DNA of 64,000 nucleotides from Cellulophaga baltica (GCF_018861125.1 NZ_JAHKQN010000013.1:472548-536547); one strand, 5' to 3'; numbered from the stretch's first letter, positions 9,179 through 18,930 are shown. Notes: a model not told the origin generated them from the sequence alone. Numbers and translations: made by a program.

Positions 9179-9186
9179 TAAATTTG
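9179..9186 (+). promoter_or_regulatory. -7 promoter box of pheS
   Basis: TAAATTTG matches TANNTTTG and lies 17 bases before the pheS start codon, predicting a leader of roughly 13 nt. A good -33 TTG at the usual distance is not evident. Confidence 0.5.
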
Positions 9187-9203
9187 TAAGATAGTTTATT
9201 GTT

Positions 9204-10223
9204 ATGATTGATAAGATAAAAGAACATATTGGGGAAATCGAGAATTTTTCTTCAGATTCTAAAGAAGCTATTGAAAGCCTAAGAATTAAATATTTAGGAA
9301 AAAAAGGCTTATTAAATGATTTTTTTGCCGAATTCAAAAATGTTCCTAATGAGCAGAAAAAAGAATTTGGTCAAACCATCAATCTATTAAAAACAACAGC
9401 AACAAATAAAGTAAACGAGTTAAAAGAAGCACTTGAAGATAATACTAAAGAAGACAGTATTTATGGTGATTTAACTCGACCAAGTGAAGCTATTGAACTA
9501 GGTTCACGTCATCCAATATCAATTGTAAAGAATCGAATTATAGACATCTTTTCAAGAATTGGCTTTAATGTTTCAGAAGGTCCTGAAATTGAAGATGATT
9601 GGCATAATTTTACAGCATTAAACTTGCCTGAATATCACCCAGCACGTGATATGCAAGATACTTTCTTTATTCAAACAAACCCTGATATTCTTTTACGTAC
9701 ACATACCTCATCGGTACAAGTACGTTACATGGAAAATAACAAACCGCCTATTAGAACAATTTCTCCTGGCAGAGTGTATAGAAACGAAGCTATTTCAGCT
9801 CGTTCACACTGTTTTTTCCATCAAATTGAAGGTTTATATATTGATAAAGATGTTTCATTTGCCGATTTAAAGCAAACCTTACAATTTTTTACTACAGAAC
9901 TTTTTGGGAAATCTAAAATTAGATTACGCCCATCATACTTTCCTTTTACAGAGCCCAGTGCTGAGGTTGATGTATATTGGGGACTAGAGACTGAGGCAGA
10001 TTACCGTATTACCAAAGGTACTGGTTGGTTAGAAATTGGTGGTTGCGGTATGGTAGACCCAAATGTTCTAACCAATTGTGGTATTGATCCTAATGAATAT
10101 TCTGGTTTTGCTTTTGGCGTTGGTATCGATAGAATCGCCATGTTATTGCATCAAATTACAGATATTAGATTGCTAAGTGAGAATGATATTCGTTTCTTAG
10201 AGCAATTTAAATCTGCTTTATAA
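9204..10223 (+). CDS. pheS: phenylalanine--tRNA ligase alpha subunit
   Basis: Charges tRNA-Phe with phenylalanine as the alpha half of the cytosolic alpha2-beta2 enzyme. An N-terminal coiled coil (about 1-90) is followed by a class II synthetase core. Motif 2 is seen in [24 protein letters not shown] and motif 3 in the closing [14 protein letters not shown]; the Phe-site segment [12 protein letters not shown] is also present. At 339 aa it has the standard length. pheT is not adjacent, which is common in Bacteroidota. The downstream 131-residue protein follows by 31 bases. Confidence 0.97.
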   Translation: MIDKIKEHIGEIENFSSDSKEAIESLRIKYLGKKGLLNDFFAEFKNVPNEQKKEFGQTINLLKTTATNKVNELKEALEDNTKEDSIYGDLTRPSEAIELGSRHPISIVKNRIIDIFSRIGFNVSEGPEIEDDWHNFTALNLPEYHPARDMQDTFFIQTNPDILLRTHTSSVQVRYMENNKPPIRTISPGRVYRNEAISARSHCFFHQIEGLYIDKDVSFADLKQTLQFFTTELFGKSKIRLRPSYFPFTEPSAEVDVYWGLETEADYRITKGTGWLEIGGCGMVDPNVLTNCGIDPNEYSGFAFGVGIDRIAMLLHQITDIRLLSENDIRFLEQFKSAL

Positions 10224-10254
10224 AACTTATTATTCTCATAAACTCATATCTGGT

Positions 10255-10650
10255 ATGAAAAAAGATATAGATATTCCTGTTGTTGAAAATGTATATATTG
10301 CTATTGTCAATGAATGGGATGATGATATGCTGAATAAAGTCTGGAATGCCTATTTAATTAACGATAAAGACACTCCTATAGAAATGGCTATTGTAGTTTC
10401 AAACGGTTTTAATGACACTAAAAAAACCTCAACTATTCGTCATGGATTAGGAACCTTAGAAGCAAAATCATTTAAAAAATTTGAACCTTTACAAGAAGAA
10501 ATTTTTGCTTTAAAAAACATCTTTTCGGTTACTTTTTTCTTTGATAATAAGTTGTATGATAAAAAATATCTTTTTGAAGAGAATACTATCAATAAAAACT
10601 CCCTTACAATTATCCCTCTACTAGAAAAAGATGGTGTATTAGTTAAATAA
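10255..10650 (+). CDS. conserved hypothetical protein downstream of pheS
   Basis: Unrecognised 131-residue soluble protein with no signal peptide or membrane segment. The sequence alternates short strands and helices (VENVYIAIVNEWDDDML; EMAIVVSNGF; TIRHGLGTLEAKSFKKFEPLQ), compatible with a small alpha/beta domain. The ATG follows pheS by 31 bases without a terminator, so it may be co-transcribed. I know of no function. Confidence 0.7.
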   Translation: MKKDIDIPVVENVYIAIVNEWDDDMLNKVWNAYLINDKDTPIEMAIVVSNGFNDTKKTSTIRHGLGTLEAKSFKKFEPLQEEIFALKNIFSVTFFFDNKLYDKKYLFEENTINKNSLTIIPLLEKDGVLVK

Positions 10651-10681
10651 TGCTAATATTATCACAAAACAATTCACGTTA

Positions 10682-10723
10682 AGTTCTTTTGGTTTGTTTG
10701 CAACAGAACTAATCATATATTTG
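10682..10723 (+). promoter_or_regulatory. promoter and candidate operator of the GbsR/MarR gene
   Basis: TTG at 10694-10696, 19 bases, then TATATTTG at 10716-10723: a full Bacteroidota promoter. The -33 box lies between the arms of an inverted repeat AGTTCT (10682-10687) / AGAACT (10705-10710). The right arm continues as GAACTAAT, the same 8-mer found in the palindrome before the efflux genes (11263-11270). This suggests an operator for the adjacent regulator; inferred from sequence only. Confidence 0.5.
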
Positions 10724-10749
10724 TGCTTTAATTTTTAGCACAAAAAGTT

Positions 10750-11232
10750 TTGGATAAAGAAACATACAAAAAAGAGCTCATTGAAGAACTTGGTATTCAC
10801 ATGGAAGATGAATATTCATTAGCACCTTTACCAGCACGTATTTTCGCCAATTTAGTAATAACAGATGAAAACGGCTTAACGTTTGAAGACTGCCTTACCA
10901 AAAGAGGCGCAAGTAAAAGCTCTATTTCCACATCACTAAATTTATTATTGCAACTTGGTATGATTACCTATTTTACAAAATCTGGTGATCGAAAAAGATA
11001 TTTTAAAGTCACTGATCATGATAAGTTTTTTGTTCAAAAACTTGATCAAGCTATTAAAAAAGTGGATAATGAAACCTACATGATGAATAAGGTAATTGCC
11101 TATACTAAAAAGTATAATCCTGAAAAATATAATGCTAGAAAAATTAACTATGATGCTTATTTACAATGCATAGCCGATAGTAAGGAGTGCTATGACAATG
11201 CAATTAAAAAATTAAAAAAAGAAATTGACTAA
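10750..11232 (+). CDS. GbsR/MarR family transcriptional regulator
   Basis: Winged-helix DNA-binding protein of 160 aa. The reading region LAPLPARIFANLVITDENGLTFEDCLTK followed by GASKSSISTSLNLLLQLG is the helix-turn-helix of the GbsR branch, and the wing is ITYFTKSGDRKRYFKV. A C-terminal helical region probably dimerises. The start is TTG 10750; no earlier ATG is available and an internal ATG at 10801 would remove the first 17 residues. In flavobacteria this family commonly sits ahead of RND efflux operons, as here, and likely represses them. It ends 80 bases before the adaptor gene. Confidence 0.85.
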   Translation: MDKETYKKELIEELGIHMEDEYSLAPLPARIFANLVITDENGLTFEDCLTKRGASKSSISTSLNLLLQLGMITYFTKSGDRKRYFKVTDHDKFFVQKLDQAIKKVDNETYMMNKVIAYTKKYNPEKYNARKINYDAYLQCIADSKECYDNAIKKLKKEID

Positions 11233-11248
11233 TTTTTTTTATTATATG

Positions 11249-11266
11249 GTTCGTTTTTAATCGAAC
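11249..11266 (+). promoter_or_regulatory. candidate operator before the RND efflux operon
   Basis: Perfect inverted repeat GTTCG-N8-CGAAC between the regulator and the adaptor gene. It is followed by TAAT to give GAACTAAT (11263-11270), an octamer also present in the regulator's own promoter. A good candidate binding site for the GbsR-type protein; not proven. Confidence 0.4.
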
Positions 11267-11312
11267 TAATTTGAGTTAACAAAACCTTAATAAAAATTCT
11301 ATTCCAAAAAAA

Positions 11313-12389
11313 ATGAAAAAGACAGTAATAAAAACTATCTCAGCAATGGCCTTAATTTTAAGCTCATGCGGATCAAAAGAAAAATCAACTGTAGCTGCCC
11401 CACCTGCTCCAACATTAAAGGTAGAAACATTAAAGAAAAAAGACATTACAGTTTATAACGAATTCTCAACAACTTTAGAAGGAATTCAAAATGTAGAAAT
11501 ATGGCCTAAAGTATCTGGTTTTGTACAGAATATATATGTAGAAGAAGGCCAAAAAATTAAAAAAGGTCAATTACTATTTAAACTAGAAACACAAACTTTA
11601 AATCAAGATGCTAATGCTGCAAAAGCTTCAGTAAACGTTGCTCAAGTAGAAGTAGACAAACTAATTCCGTTAGTAGAAAAAAACATTATTAGTAATGTAC
11701 AATTAGAAACTGCTAAAGCACAATTAATGCAGGCAAAAAGTAATTACCAAAGTGTTACTTCTAATATAAATTATGCAAATATTACAAGTCCAGTTGATGG
11801 TTATATAGGTGAAATACCTTATCAAATTGGAGCATTGGTTAGCCCTACTATGACACAGCCACTTACAACAGTATCTGATGTGAGTACAGTACGTGCATAT
11901 TTTTCAATGAGTGAAAGACAAGCATTAAATTTTAAATCATCAATTCCAACAGGTAAAGATCATTTATTAGATTTAAGTAAAGCACCTGAAGTAAAATTAA
12001 TAATGATTAATGGTGAAGAATATGCAGAATCTGGTAAAATTGCCATGATTAACAGCATTATTAATAGCACAACAGGAAGTGTAACTGCAAGAGCAGATTT
12101 TAAAAACCCTAATAATATATTAAGTAGCGGAAGTACTGGTAAAATTAAAATACCAAAAAAGTACGAAGATATTTATGAAATACCACAAGTTGCAACGATA
12201 GACCTACAAGGTAAAAAACTAGTTTACGTTTTAAATAGTGATAGCACTATTAATACAATGCCTTTAGATATTATCGAGAATACACAAAATGGTTTTATCG
12301 TAAAAAACGGTATAGCACCAAACACTACAATTTTAGTTGAAGGAGTAATTAGAGTTAAAGATGGAATGAAGATTAATCCATCTAAATAA
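11313..12389 (+). CDS. RND efflux periplasmic adaptor (AcrA/MexA-like lipoprotein)
   Basis: Membrane fusion protein linking the RND pump to the outer-membrane channel, 358 aa. A signal peptide ends in a lipobox LSSC with C19 as lipid site. Barrel-sandwich halves are visible (GFVQNIYVEEGQKIKKGQLLFKL; YANITSPVDGYIGEIPYQIG), with a coiled-coil hairpin between them at about 90-155 and a beta-barrel domain after. It is the first structural gene of the efflux operon, 40 bases before the pump gene. Substrates cannot be told from the sequence; the HAE1-type pump suggests hydrophobic drugs or bile-type compounds. Confidence 0.93.
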   Translation: MKKTVIKTISAMALILSSCGSKEKSTVAAPPAPTLKVETLKKKDITVYNEFSTTLEGIQNVEIWPKVSGFVQNIYVEEGQKIKKGQLLFKLETQTLNQDANAAKASVNVAQVEVDKLIPLVEKNIISNVQLETAKAQLMQAKSNYQSVTSNINYANITSPVDGYIGEIPYQIGALVSPTMTQPLTTVSDVSTVRAYFSMSERQALNFKSSIPTGKDHLLDLSKAPEVKLIMINGEEYAESGKIAMINSIINSTTGSVTARADFKNPNNILSSGSTGKIKIPKKYEDIYEIPQVATIDLQGKKLVYVLNSDSTINTMPLDIIENTQNGFIVKNGIAPNTTILVEGVIRVKDGMKINPSK

Positions 12390-12429
12390 TTTTAAAAAAA
12401 ATTTTTCACAACTTATTAAAACGTAAAAA

Positions 12430-15400
12430 ATGTTCCAAAAATTTATAGATCGTCCTGTACTTTCTACAGTAATATCGATCATTATAACCATTTTAGGAGT
12501 TCTAGGTTTGTCATCATTACCTATAGAACAATACCCTGAAATTGCACCACCAACAGTACAAGTTACTGCCACATATACGGGTGCAAATGCAGAAACCATC
12601 TTAAACAGTGTTATTGTCCCGATTGAAGAGGAAATTAATGGTGTTGAAGGTATGACTTATATGACATCGAGTGCCAGTAATGATGGTGCTGCTACTATAA
12701 GTATATATTTTAAACTGGGTACTGACCCTGATATTGCTGCAGTAAACGTACAAAACAGAGTTGCAAGAGCTAACAATGTTTTACCTGCAGCTGTTGTAAA
12801 TACGGGTGTTATTACTGAAAAAACACAAACAAGTGCTCTACTATTTTTTTCTATATTTTCTGAAAATGATAATTACGACGCAACTTTTGTAGAAAACTAT
12901 GCAAACATAAATATTGTACCAAAACTACAACGTATTGAAGGTGTTGGAAATGTAAGTGTATTTGGCGCTAGAGATTACTCTATGCGTATTTGGTTAAAAC
13001 CAGAAAAAATGGCAGCATTTAATTTAATGCCGTCAGATATACAAAGTGCGTTAAATGAACAAAACGTTGAAGCTGCAACTGGTAAACTTGGTGAAAATGC
13101 CAAAGGTGTTTATGAATATGTTATTAAATATAAGGGTAGACTTTCTGAAGTATCAGAATATGAAAATATCATTATAAAATCTCAAGGTAACGGAAAATAT
13201 TTACGCTTAAAAGATGTAGCTGAAATTGAATTAGGTGCTTTCAGTTATGGTACAAAAAATGAAGGTATGGGGAATCCTGGTGCCGTTGTAGGAGTATTTC
13301 AAACGTCAGGCTCTAATGCGAATGATATCATTATTCAAATTCAAGATATTTTAGAAGAAAGTAAAGCGGAATTCCCAAAAGGGCTAGACTATATTATACC
13401 CTATAACACCAAAGATTTCTTAGATGCATCAATTGAGCATGTTGTTCAAACGCTAATTGAAGCTTTTATTTTAGTATTTATTGTAGTATTCTTATTTCTA
13501 CAAGATTTTAGATCAACATTAATTCCTGCAATTGCAGTACCGGTTGCAATTATTGGTACATTTTTCTTTCTGCAATTATTTGGTTACTCTATAAACATGC
13601 TTACGCTATTTGCGATGATTCTCGCCATTGGTATTGTGGTGGATGATGCTATTGTTGTAGTTGAAGCCGTACATGCCAAAATGGAAGAAGGTGCTGATAA
13701 TGCTAAAGTAGCTACAAAATCGGCTATGTCTGAAATTTCGGGCGCAATTATTTCCATTACATTAGTAATGTCAGCAGTATTTATTCCTGTATCATTTATT
13801 GAAGGATCATCAGGTGTTTTCTACCAACAATTTGGTATTACTTTAGCAATTGCAATTTTAATATCTGCAGTAAATGCACTTACACTGAGCCCTGCTTTAG
13901 CTGCATTATTTTTAAAACCGCATCAGCATTCAGATGAACACAAGAAAAAAAGTGTAACACAACGTTTCTTTGCTGCATTTAACACAGGCTTTGATGCTGT
14001 AACAGATAAATATATTGGATCAGTAAAATTCTTAGCAAAGAAAAAATGGTTAGCTGTTTTACTACTAGCAATATTTACTGTAATTGCTGCTGTATTATTT
14101 AAAAGCACACCATCTGGGTTTATACCAAATGAAGATCAAGGTATGATATTCGCCGACATGACCTTACCTCCTGGTACAACCTTAGAGCAAACTCAGAAAA
14201 CTGTTAAAAAAATGGATTCAATTTATGAGTCTATGGACATTGTTAAAGCCAGAATGAATATTGCTGGTAGAAGTTTATTAAACAATGTTAACGGTGGTTC
14301 TTATGGGTTCTCTGTTATAAAACTTAAAGATTTTGATGAACGTAATGGTGATAATGAAACAGTAGGTGCAACAATAGGAACTTTATTTGCTAAAGCAGCA
14401 ACAATAAAAGATGCAAAAATTCTATTTTTTGCTCCACCGAGTATTCGTGGTTTTGGTAACTCTGCTGGTTTTGAAGTTCACTTACAAAGTAAAAATGCTG
14501 ATGATTGGCATACGGTTAGTAATACTACCAATGAATTTTTAGCTGCATTAAATGCACGACCAGAAGTTCAATATGCAATTACACAGTTCAATCCAAATTT
14601 CCCTCAATATGAATTGGAAGTTGATGTTGAAAAAACAAAATCTGCAGGACTTGCAATGACCGATATTTTTAATGCTATGCAAGGCTATTATGGCGGATTG
14701 TACACAACCGATTTTAACAAATTTGGCAAGCAATACCGTGTAATGATACAGGCTAAACCTGAAGATAGAGCTAATGAGGAATCTATAAATTCAATTTTTG
14801 TTACTAATAATCAGGGAGAATCTGTTTCAATATCTCAATTTGTATCATTAAAGAAAATTTATGGCCCTGAGGTGGTAAGCAGATTTAATCTTTTGAGTTC
14901 AGTAAAAATTAACGGAGCATTAAACCCTGGTTATAGTACTGGTGATGCTATTAAAGCTATTGAAGAAGTTACCACAGAATTTTTACCAAGTACATATACA
15001 TATGAATATTCTGGTTTAACAAGAGAAGAAAGTAGTGCAGGTAGTCAAACGATTATTATATTCGCACTGAGTTTAATATTTGTATATTTCTTATTAAGTG
15101 CACAATATGAATCTTATATTTTACCTTTCTCTATTTTACTCTCATTACCTGTAGGTATTGCTGGTGCAATTGGCTTTATCAACTTAGCTGGCTTAGAAAA
15201 TAACATCTATTTCCAAATTGCATTGATAATGCTTATTGGCCTACTTTCTAAAAATGCCATTTTAATTGTCGAGTTTGCTTTGCAACGAAGAAAACATGGA
15301 ATGTCAATACTCGAGTCTGCTATAGATGGTGCAAAAGCACGTTTACGACCTATTTTAATGACCTCATTTGCTTTTATTTTTGGTTTACTTCCACTAGCAT

Positions 15401-15582
15401 TATCGAGCGGTATTGGTGCTGTTGGTAACCGATCAATTGGAATGAGTGCTGTAGGTGGTATGTTAATTGGTACTATATTCGGTGTCTTTTTAATTCCTGC
15501 TTTCTATGTAATATTCCAAACATTACAAGAACGTTTTACGGGTGCACCAAAACAAGAAATTACAGAACAATCAAAGAACTAA
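12430..15582 (+). CDS. RND multidrug efflux pump (AcrB-like, HAE1 family)
   Basis: Inner-membrane proton/drug antiporter of 1050 aa. It begins with the hallmark FIDRPVLSTVISI membrane helix. The proton-relay Asp pair in helix 4 is visible in AIGIVVDDAIVVVEAV (near residue 405). Two large periplasmic loops and a second half starting FFKSTPSGFIPNEDQG type (here LFKSTPSGFIPNEDQGM) are present, as is the closing ARLRPILMTSFAFIFG motif in helix 11. Full length for the HAE1 family, no break seen. It is 4 bases from the outer-membrane factor gene, so the three parts form one tripartite pump. Confidence 0.96.
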   Translation: MFQKFIDRPVLSTVISIIITILGVLGLSSLPIEQYPEIAPPTVQVTATYTGANAETILNSVIVPIEEEINGVEGMTYMTSSASNDGAATISIYFKLGTDPDIAAVNVQNRVARANNVLPAAVVNTGVITEKTQTSALLFFSIFSENDNYDATFVENYANINIVPKLQRIEGVGNVSVFGARDYSMRIWLKPEKMAAFNLMPSDIQSALNEQNVEAATGKLGENAKGVYEYVIKYKGRLSEVSEYENIIIKSQGNGKYLRLKDVAEIELGAFSYGTKNEGMGNPGAVVGVFQTSGSNANDIIIQIQDILEESKAEFPKGLDYIIPYNTKDFLDASIEHVVQTLIEAFILVFIVVFLFLQDFRSTLIPAIAVPVAIIGTFFFLQLFGYSINMLTLFAMILAIGIVVDDAIVVVEAVHAKMEEGADNAKVATKSAMSEISGAIISITLVMSAVFIPVSFIEGSSGVFYQQFGITLAIAILISAVNALTLSPALAALFLKPHQHSDEHKKKSVTQRFFAAFNTGFDAVTDKYIGSVKFLAKKKWLAVLLLAIFTVIAAVLFKSTPSGFIPNEDQGMIFADMTLPPGTTLEQTQKTVKKMDSIYESMDIVKARMNIAGRSLLNNVNGGSYGFSVIKLKDFDERNGDNETVGATIGTLFAKAATIKDAKILFFAPPSIRGFGNSAGFEVHLQSKNADDWHTVSNTTNEFLAALNARPEVQYAITQFNPNFPQYELEVDVEKTKSAGLAMTDIFNAMQGYYGGLYTTDFNKFGKQYRVMIQAKPEDRANEESINSIFVTNNQGESVSISQFVSLKKIYGPEVVSRFNLLSSVKINGALNPGYSTGDAIKAIEEVTTEFLPSTYTYEYSGLTREESSAGSQTIIIFALSLIFVYFLLSAQYESYILPFSILLSLPVGIAGAIGFINLAGLENNIYFQIALIMLIGLLSKNAILIVEFALQRRKHGMSILESAIDGAKARLRPILMTSFAFIFGLLPLALSSGIGAVGNRSIGMSAVGGMLIGTIFGVFLIPAFYVIFQTLQERFTGAPKQEITEQSKN

Positions 15583-15586
15583 AAAA

Positions 15587-16990
15587 ATGAAAAAAATAGT
15601 AATTAATAAGTATATCATTGTAGCAATAGTACCACTATTGCTACAATCATGCTTTGTTGCAAAAAAATACGAAAGACCAGAGATAGAAACTGCTAATTTA
15701 TTTAGAACTGATGAGTTGCCACAAGACAGTGTATCTATTGCATCTGTTTCATATAAAGATATTTTTACTGATCCGAATTTAAAAACATATATTGAAAAAG
15801 GTTTAGAAAATAATTTAGATATACGAAGTGCTGTCCAAAATTTAGCTATTGCTTCTGCTTATTTGAAAAAAGATAAATTAGGCAATGTTCCAACTTTAAA
15901 TATTACAGGATCTGGAACAAGAAATGCTAAGATTAGTGAGAATAGTCAATTTGGTAGTATTTTCTCCACACCTTATAATGACTTTGATCTTTACGGAACA
16001 CTATCATGGGAGGCCGATATCTGGGGAAAAATTAGAAGTAATAAAAGAGCTAGTGTTGCAAGTTACTTACAAACCGTTGAAGCTCATAAAGCTGTAAAAA
16101 CTACACTAGTTGCAAATATTGCTACTACATACTTTCAACTTTTAGCTTTAGATGAACAAATTAAAATTACCGAAGAGACGATAAAAAATAGAGAAAAAAG
16201 TTTAGAAACTATTCAGGCTTTAAAAGAAGCTGGCCAAGAAAATCAAGTAGCGGTAGACCAAACTGCAGCACAATTGTACAGTGCTCAATCTCAATTATTA
16301 GATTTAAAAAACTATTTATTTCAATATGAAAATGCTTTTAGTATTTTATTAGGTGAAGAGCCACAGTCTTATGCACGTAGTACTATTGAAGAACAATCAT
16401 TAACCAATGATTTTAAATTAGGTGTCCCTGCTTTATTATTAAGAAATAGACCTGATGTTGTACAAGCTGAGTATAGTTTGATTAATACTTTTGAACTTAC
16501 TAATGTTGCCAGAAGTAATTTTTATCCTTCAATAACATTATCAGCAACAGGAGGTTTTTCAAGTTTAGAAGCTAAAAATTGGTTTGATGCAGGTTCTATA
16601 TACGCAAATTTACTTGCCGGACTAACGCAACCTATCTTTAATGGTAGAGCTGTAAGAACAGCTTATGAGGTTGCGCAAGCAGATCAAGAGCAATCGCTAA
16701 TTACGTTTAAAAAAACACTTTTAACTGCAGGTCAAGAAGTTTCTAATGCTTTATATGATTACAATATTAATGTTGAAAAAGAAGCTTATTTAGCAAAGCA
16801 AGTTGATGCTTTAAAAAGAGCCGAGGAAAATTCAGAAGAACTTTTAAATAATGGCTACTTAACCTATTTAGATTTGTTAACTGCTAGAGAAAGCGCTTTA
16901 ACAGCTGAGCTAAGCTTGGTTGACAATAAATATTATCAATTAACAGCTGCTGTAGAACTTTACCGTTCACTAGGTGGCGGTTGGCAATAA
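15587..16990 (+). CDS. outer-membrane efflux factor (TolC/NodT-like lipoprotein)
   Basis: Outer-membrane channel of the tripartite pump, 467 aa from ATG 15587; a longer frame reaching back to 15542 overlaps the pump gene and lacks a signal peptide at its start. The chosen start gives a signal peptide with lipobox LLQSC (C22). The two repeated OEP halves typical of the NodT branch are present (LSWEADIWGKIRSNKRA; PIFNGRAVRTAYEVAQADQEQS), ending in AAVELYRSLGGGW, the usual family C terminus. It follows the pump stop by 4 bases. Confidence 0.95.
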   Translation: MKKIVINKYIIVAIVPLLLQSCFVAKKYERPEIETANLFRTDELPQDSVSIASVSYKDIFTDPNLKTYIEKGLENNLDIRSAVQNLAIASAYLKKDKLGNVPTLNITGSGTRNAKISENSQFGSIFSTPYNDFDLYGTLSWEADIWGKIRSNKRASVASYLQTVEAHKAVKTTLVANIATTYFQLLALDEQIKITEETIKNREKSLETIQALKEAGQENQVAVDQTAAQLYSAQSQLLDLKNYLFQYENAFSILLGEEPQSYARSTIEEQSLTNDFKLGVPALLLRNRPDVVQAEYSLINTFELTNVARSNFYPSITLSATGGFSSLEAKNWFDAGSIYANLLAGLTQPIFNGRAVRTAYEVAQADQEQSLITFKKTLLTAGQEVSNALYDYNINVEKEAYLAKQVDALKRAEENSEELLNNGYLTYLDLLTARESALTAELSLVDNKYYQLTAAVELYRSLGGGWQ

Positions 16991-17006
16991 TTTAATGTAA
17001 AATAAG

Positions 17007-17588
17007 ATGATTAATAAAGATCAGTTTTTAGAGGTAGCCATATCAAAATTTACAAAATTTGGATGCAAACGTTTTACCTTAGATGATTTAGCGCATGAAA
17101 TGGGTGTTTCTAAAAAAACAATCTATGAAAGTTTCAGCACCAAAGAAGCCATAGTTTCTGAAAGTTTGAATTTTCTTTTAAACAAGATTGATCTTGAATT
17201 TATTAATATTATTAAAGAAGAAGAAAACCCAATTTTGTCAATTATAAAAATTTACAAAATTGGGTTAAATTACCTAAAATCGTTTAGTCCTGCCTACATT
17301 ATGGGATTAAAAAAATATTATCCAAAATCTTATATAATTTATTCTGAATTTAAAGTCAAAGTGGTACAAAACCATGTAAAGAACTTACTAGAAATAGCTC
17401 AAGAACAAAAATATATTAAAGCTAATCTAAACATTCAACTTTTCTGCAACCTTTATTTTATGCGACTAGATAATATTCTTTTTGGAACTGATAATTTATT
17501 TGAACTATATACTGTTGATAATATTTTAGAACAGCTTATTACTAATAGTTTAAGAGGGGTTTGTACCGATCAATTTAAAATTGATTGA
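17007..17588 (+). CDS. TetR family transcriptional regulator
   Basis: Repressor-type protein of 193 aa. The N-terminal TetR helix-turn-helix is clear: FTKFGCKRFTLDDLAHEMGV followed by SKKTIYESFSTKEAIV (about residues 12-50). The C-terminal ligand domain is not recognisable beyond being helical. It lies 16 bases after the outer-membrane factor gene, so it is probably co-transcribed with the pump, giving the operon regulators at both ends (GbsR/MarR upstream, TetR downstream). Targets are not visible. Confidence 0.88.
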   Translation: MINKDQFLEVAISKFTKFGCKRFTLDDLAHEMGVSKKTIYESFSTKEAIVSESLNFLLNKIDLEFINIIKEEENPILSIIKIYKIGLNYLKSFSPAYIMGLKKYYPKSYIIYSEFKVKVVQNHVKNLLEIAQEQKYIKANLNIQLFCNLYFMRLDNILFGTDNLFELYTVDNILEQLITNSLRGVCTDQFKID

Positions 17589-17741
17589 GACTACAATACT
17601 TAATAAGTATAGAAAAATTGTTAATTTTCACCAACAAGAATTTACATTAAGTAATACACTTAAAATTATTTTGATATATAAAAGGTTGAAGAATAGAAGA
17701 ATTTTTTTTAATTAAATAATATTACATCCGATGATAAAGAT

Positions 17742-18443
17742 TTAATTATAATGTAAAGCAAAGTTTATATAGTTCAACAAAGAAATAATTTTAAGCGAAT
17801 TTATTTTTGTTCCGTACTGATAATCCATTCCATGAATTATTTCATGTCTATTTAATTTCACAGAATAATTTGAAACATTAATACTATGATCGTTAATAAC
17901 ATTAATTTCATTTAGAGGAATTTCAAAATCAGGTATTTTAAATTTATTGTTATACTTTATAAAAGCTTCTACTTCTGGTTTATAAATTTTTGTTTTTGCC
18001 TTTTGCAAGTCCCTATTATTTTTAAAATAAAATTTTTTATAAACATCATAACACAAACCATCAATTTGTGTTATAAATAATGTAATTGATGAATAATATC
18101 TCTGACAACGATGATTATCAAAAGCTTCCTTAATTAAATCAATTCTATTTTTATTATGAGTAATAATTCTATTTTCTAATTCATTTAATTGTTCTTCGTA
18201 ATATAAAGTCAAAAAATCATTAACCTTTTCTAAATCACCTCTCAATAATTCTCTACCTAATTCTACTACCATACTAGGATTTGAATCAAGACTAATGTAC
18301 CAACCATGTTTAAACAATTCTAAAATTGCTAGAGAAGCTTCTTTATCTGATACCTTTATTGATTCTGAAATATTATTTATTAACTTATTTAAAAATCCTT
18401 TAAATTCTTCAGTGAAAATAGAGTTTAAGTAGAATTCATTCAT
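17742..18443 (-). CDS. putative HEPN-like protein (R-x4-H motif), unknown role
   Basis: A 233-residue all-helical, very AT-rich protein without signal peptide. Near the C terminus it has R199-HEII-H204-G, matching the R-x4-6-H active-site pattern of HEPN ribonucleases, followed by YGTKINSLKIISLLNYI. The segment RYYSSITLFITQIDGLCYD (about 115-135) resembles a class of hypothetical proteins with the same tail. Many HEPN proteins act in toxin-antitoxin or phage-defence systems, but no partner antitoxin or nucleotidyltransferase is adjacent. It is the last gene of a minus-strand run, 13 bases after the CYTH gene. The HEPN assignment is inference from the motif. Confidence 0.55.
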   Translation of the reverse strand: MNEFYLNSIFTEEFKGFLNKLINNISESIKVSDKEASLAILELFKHGWYISLDSNPSMVVELGRELLRGDLEKVNDFLTLYYEEQLNELENRIITHNKNRIDLIKEAFDNHRCQRYYSSITLFITQIDGLCYDVYKKFYFKNNRDLQKAKTKIYKPEVEAFIKYNNKFKIPDFEIPLNEINVINDHSINVSNYSVKLNRHEIIHGMDYQYGTKINSLKIISLLNYINFALHYN

Positions 18444-18456
18444 TTAAAATAATTTT

Positions 18457-18930
18457 TTAATTCTTCCAATTCTTAAAAGGGTTTTTACTCAATTGCGAAT
18501 TGTAATATTTTACATTACCAGAAACTTCTTTTCCTAACCAGTGTGGTTTTTCATAAACCTCATCTTCTGAAGCTAACTCAACTTCTGCAATTACCAAACC
18601 TTCATTAGCACCAAAAAACTCATCAACTTCAAAAACATGTTTTCCTACGTTTACTTCATATCTAAACTTATCAATAGTACCAGGCTCAGCAATTTTCAAA
18701 AGGGTTTCTGCCTCAGTAACCGAAATCTCTTTTTCCCACTCAAAACGAGAAACACCGGTTGCGTTTCCTCTACCTTTTACAGTTAAAAAACCTTGATCTC
18801 CTTTTATACGAACTCTAACAGTACGTTCTGGATCCGTATTTAAAAAACCTTGTACTATTCTTTTTTTAATACTTGCTAGCTTTTTATATTGATCTGAAGC
18901 TACAAGAAACTTACGTTCTATTTCAAGCAT
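18457..18930 (-). CDS. CYTH domain protein (triphosphate tunnel enzyme)
   Basis: Single-domain CYTH protein, 157 aa. The diagnostic ExExK motif is at the very start (E3-I-E5-R-K7). Alternating charged strands follow (RTVRVRIKGDQGFLTVKG; VSRFEWEKEI; VFEVDEFFGANEGLVIAEVEL), which line the substrate tunnel. Small bacterial CYTH proteins are usually inorganic triphosphatases and a few are class IV adenylate cyclases; sequence alone does not decide here. It starts 1 base after the upstream NAD(P)-binding gene on the minus strand. Confidence 0.92.
   Translation of the reverse strand: MLEIERKFLVASDQYKKLASIKKRIVQGFLNTDPERTVRVRIKGDQGFLTVKGRGNATGVSRFEWEKEISVTEAETLLKIAEPGTIDKFRYEVNVGKHVFEVDEFFGANEGLVIAEVELASEDEVYEKPHWLGKEVSGNVKYYNSQLSKNPFKNWKN

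Noticed and set aside
17596..17610. Hairpin ATACTT-AAT-AAGTAT after the TetR gene
   Set aside because: Only 6 AT-rich pairs with no T-run; common by chance in such DNA.
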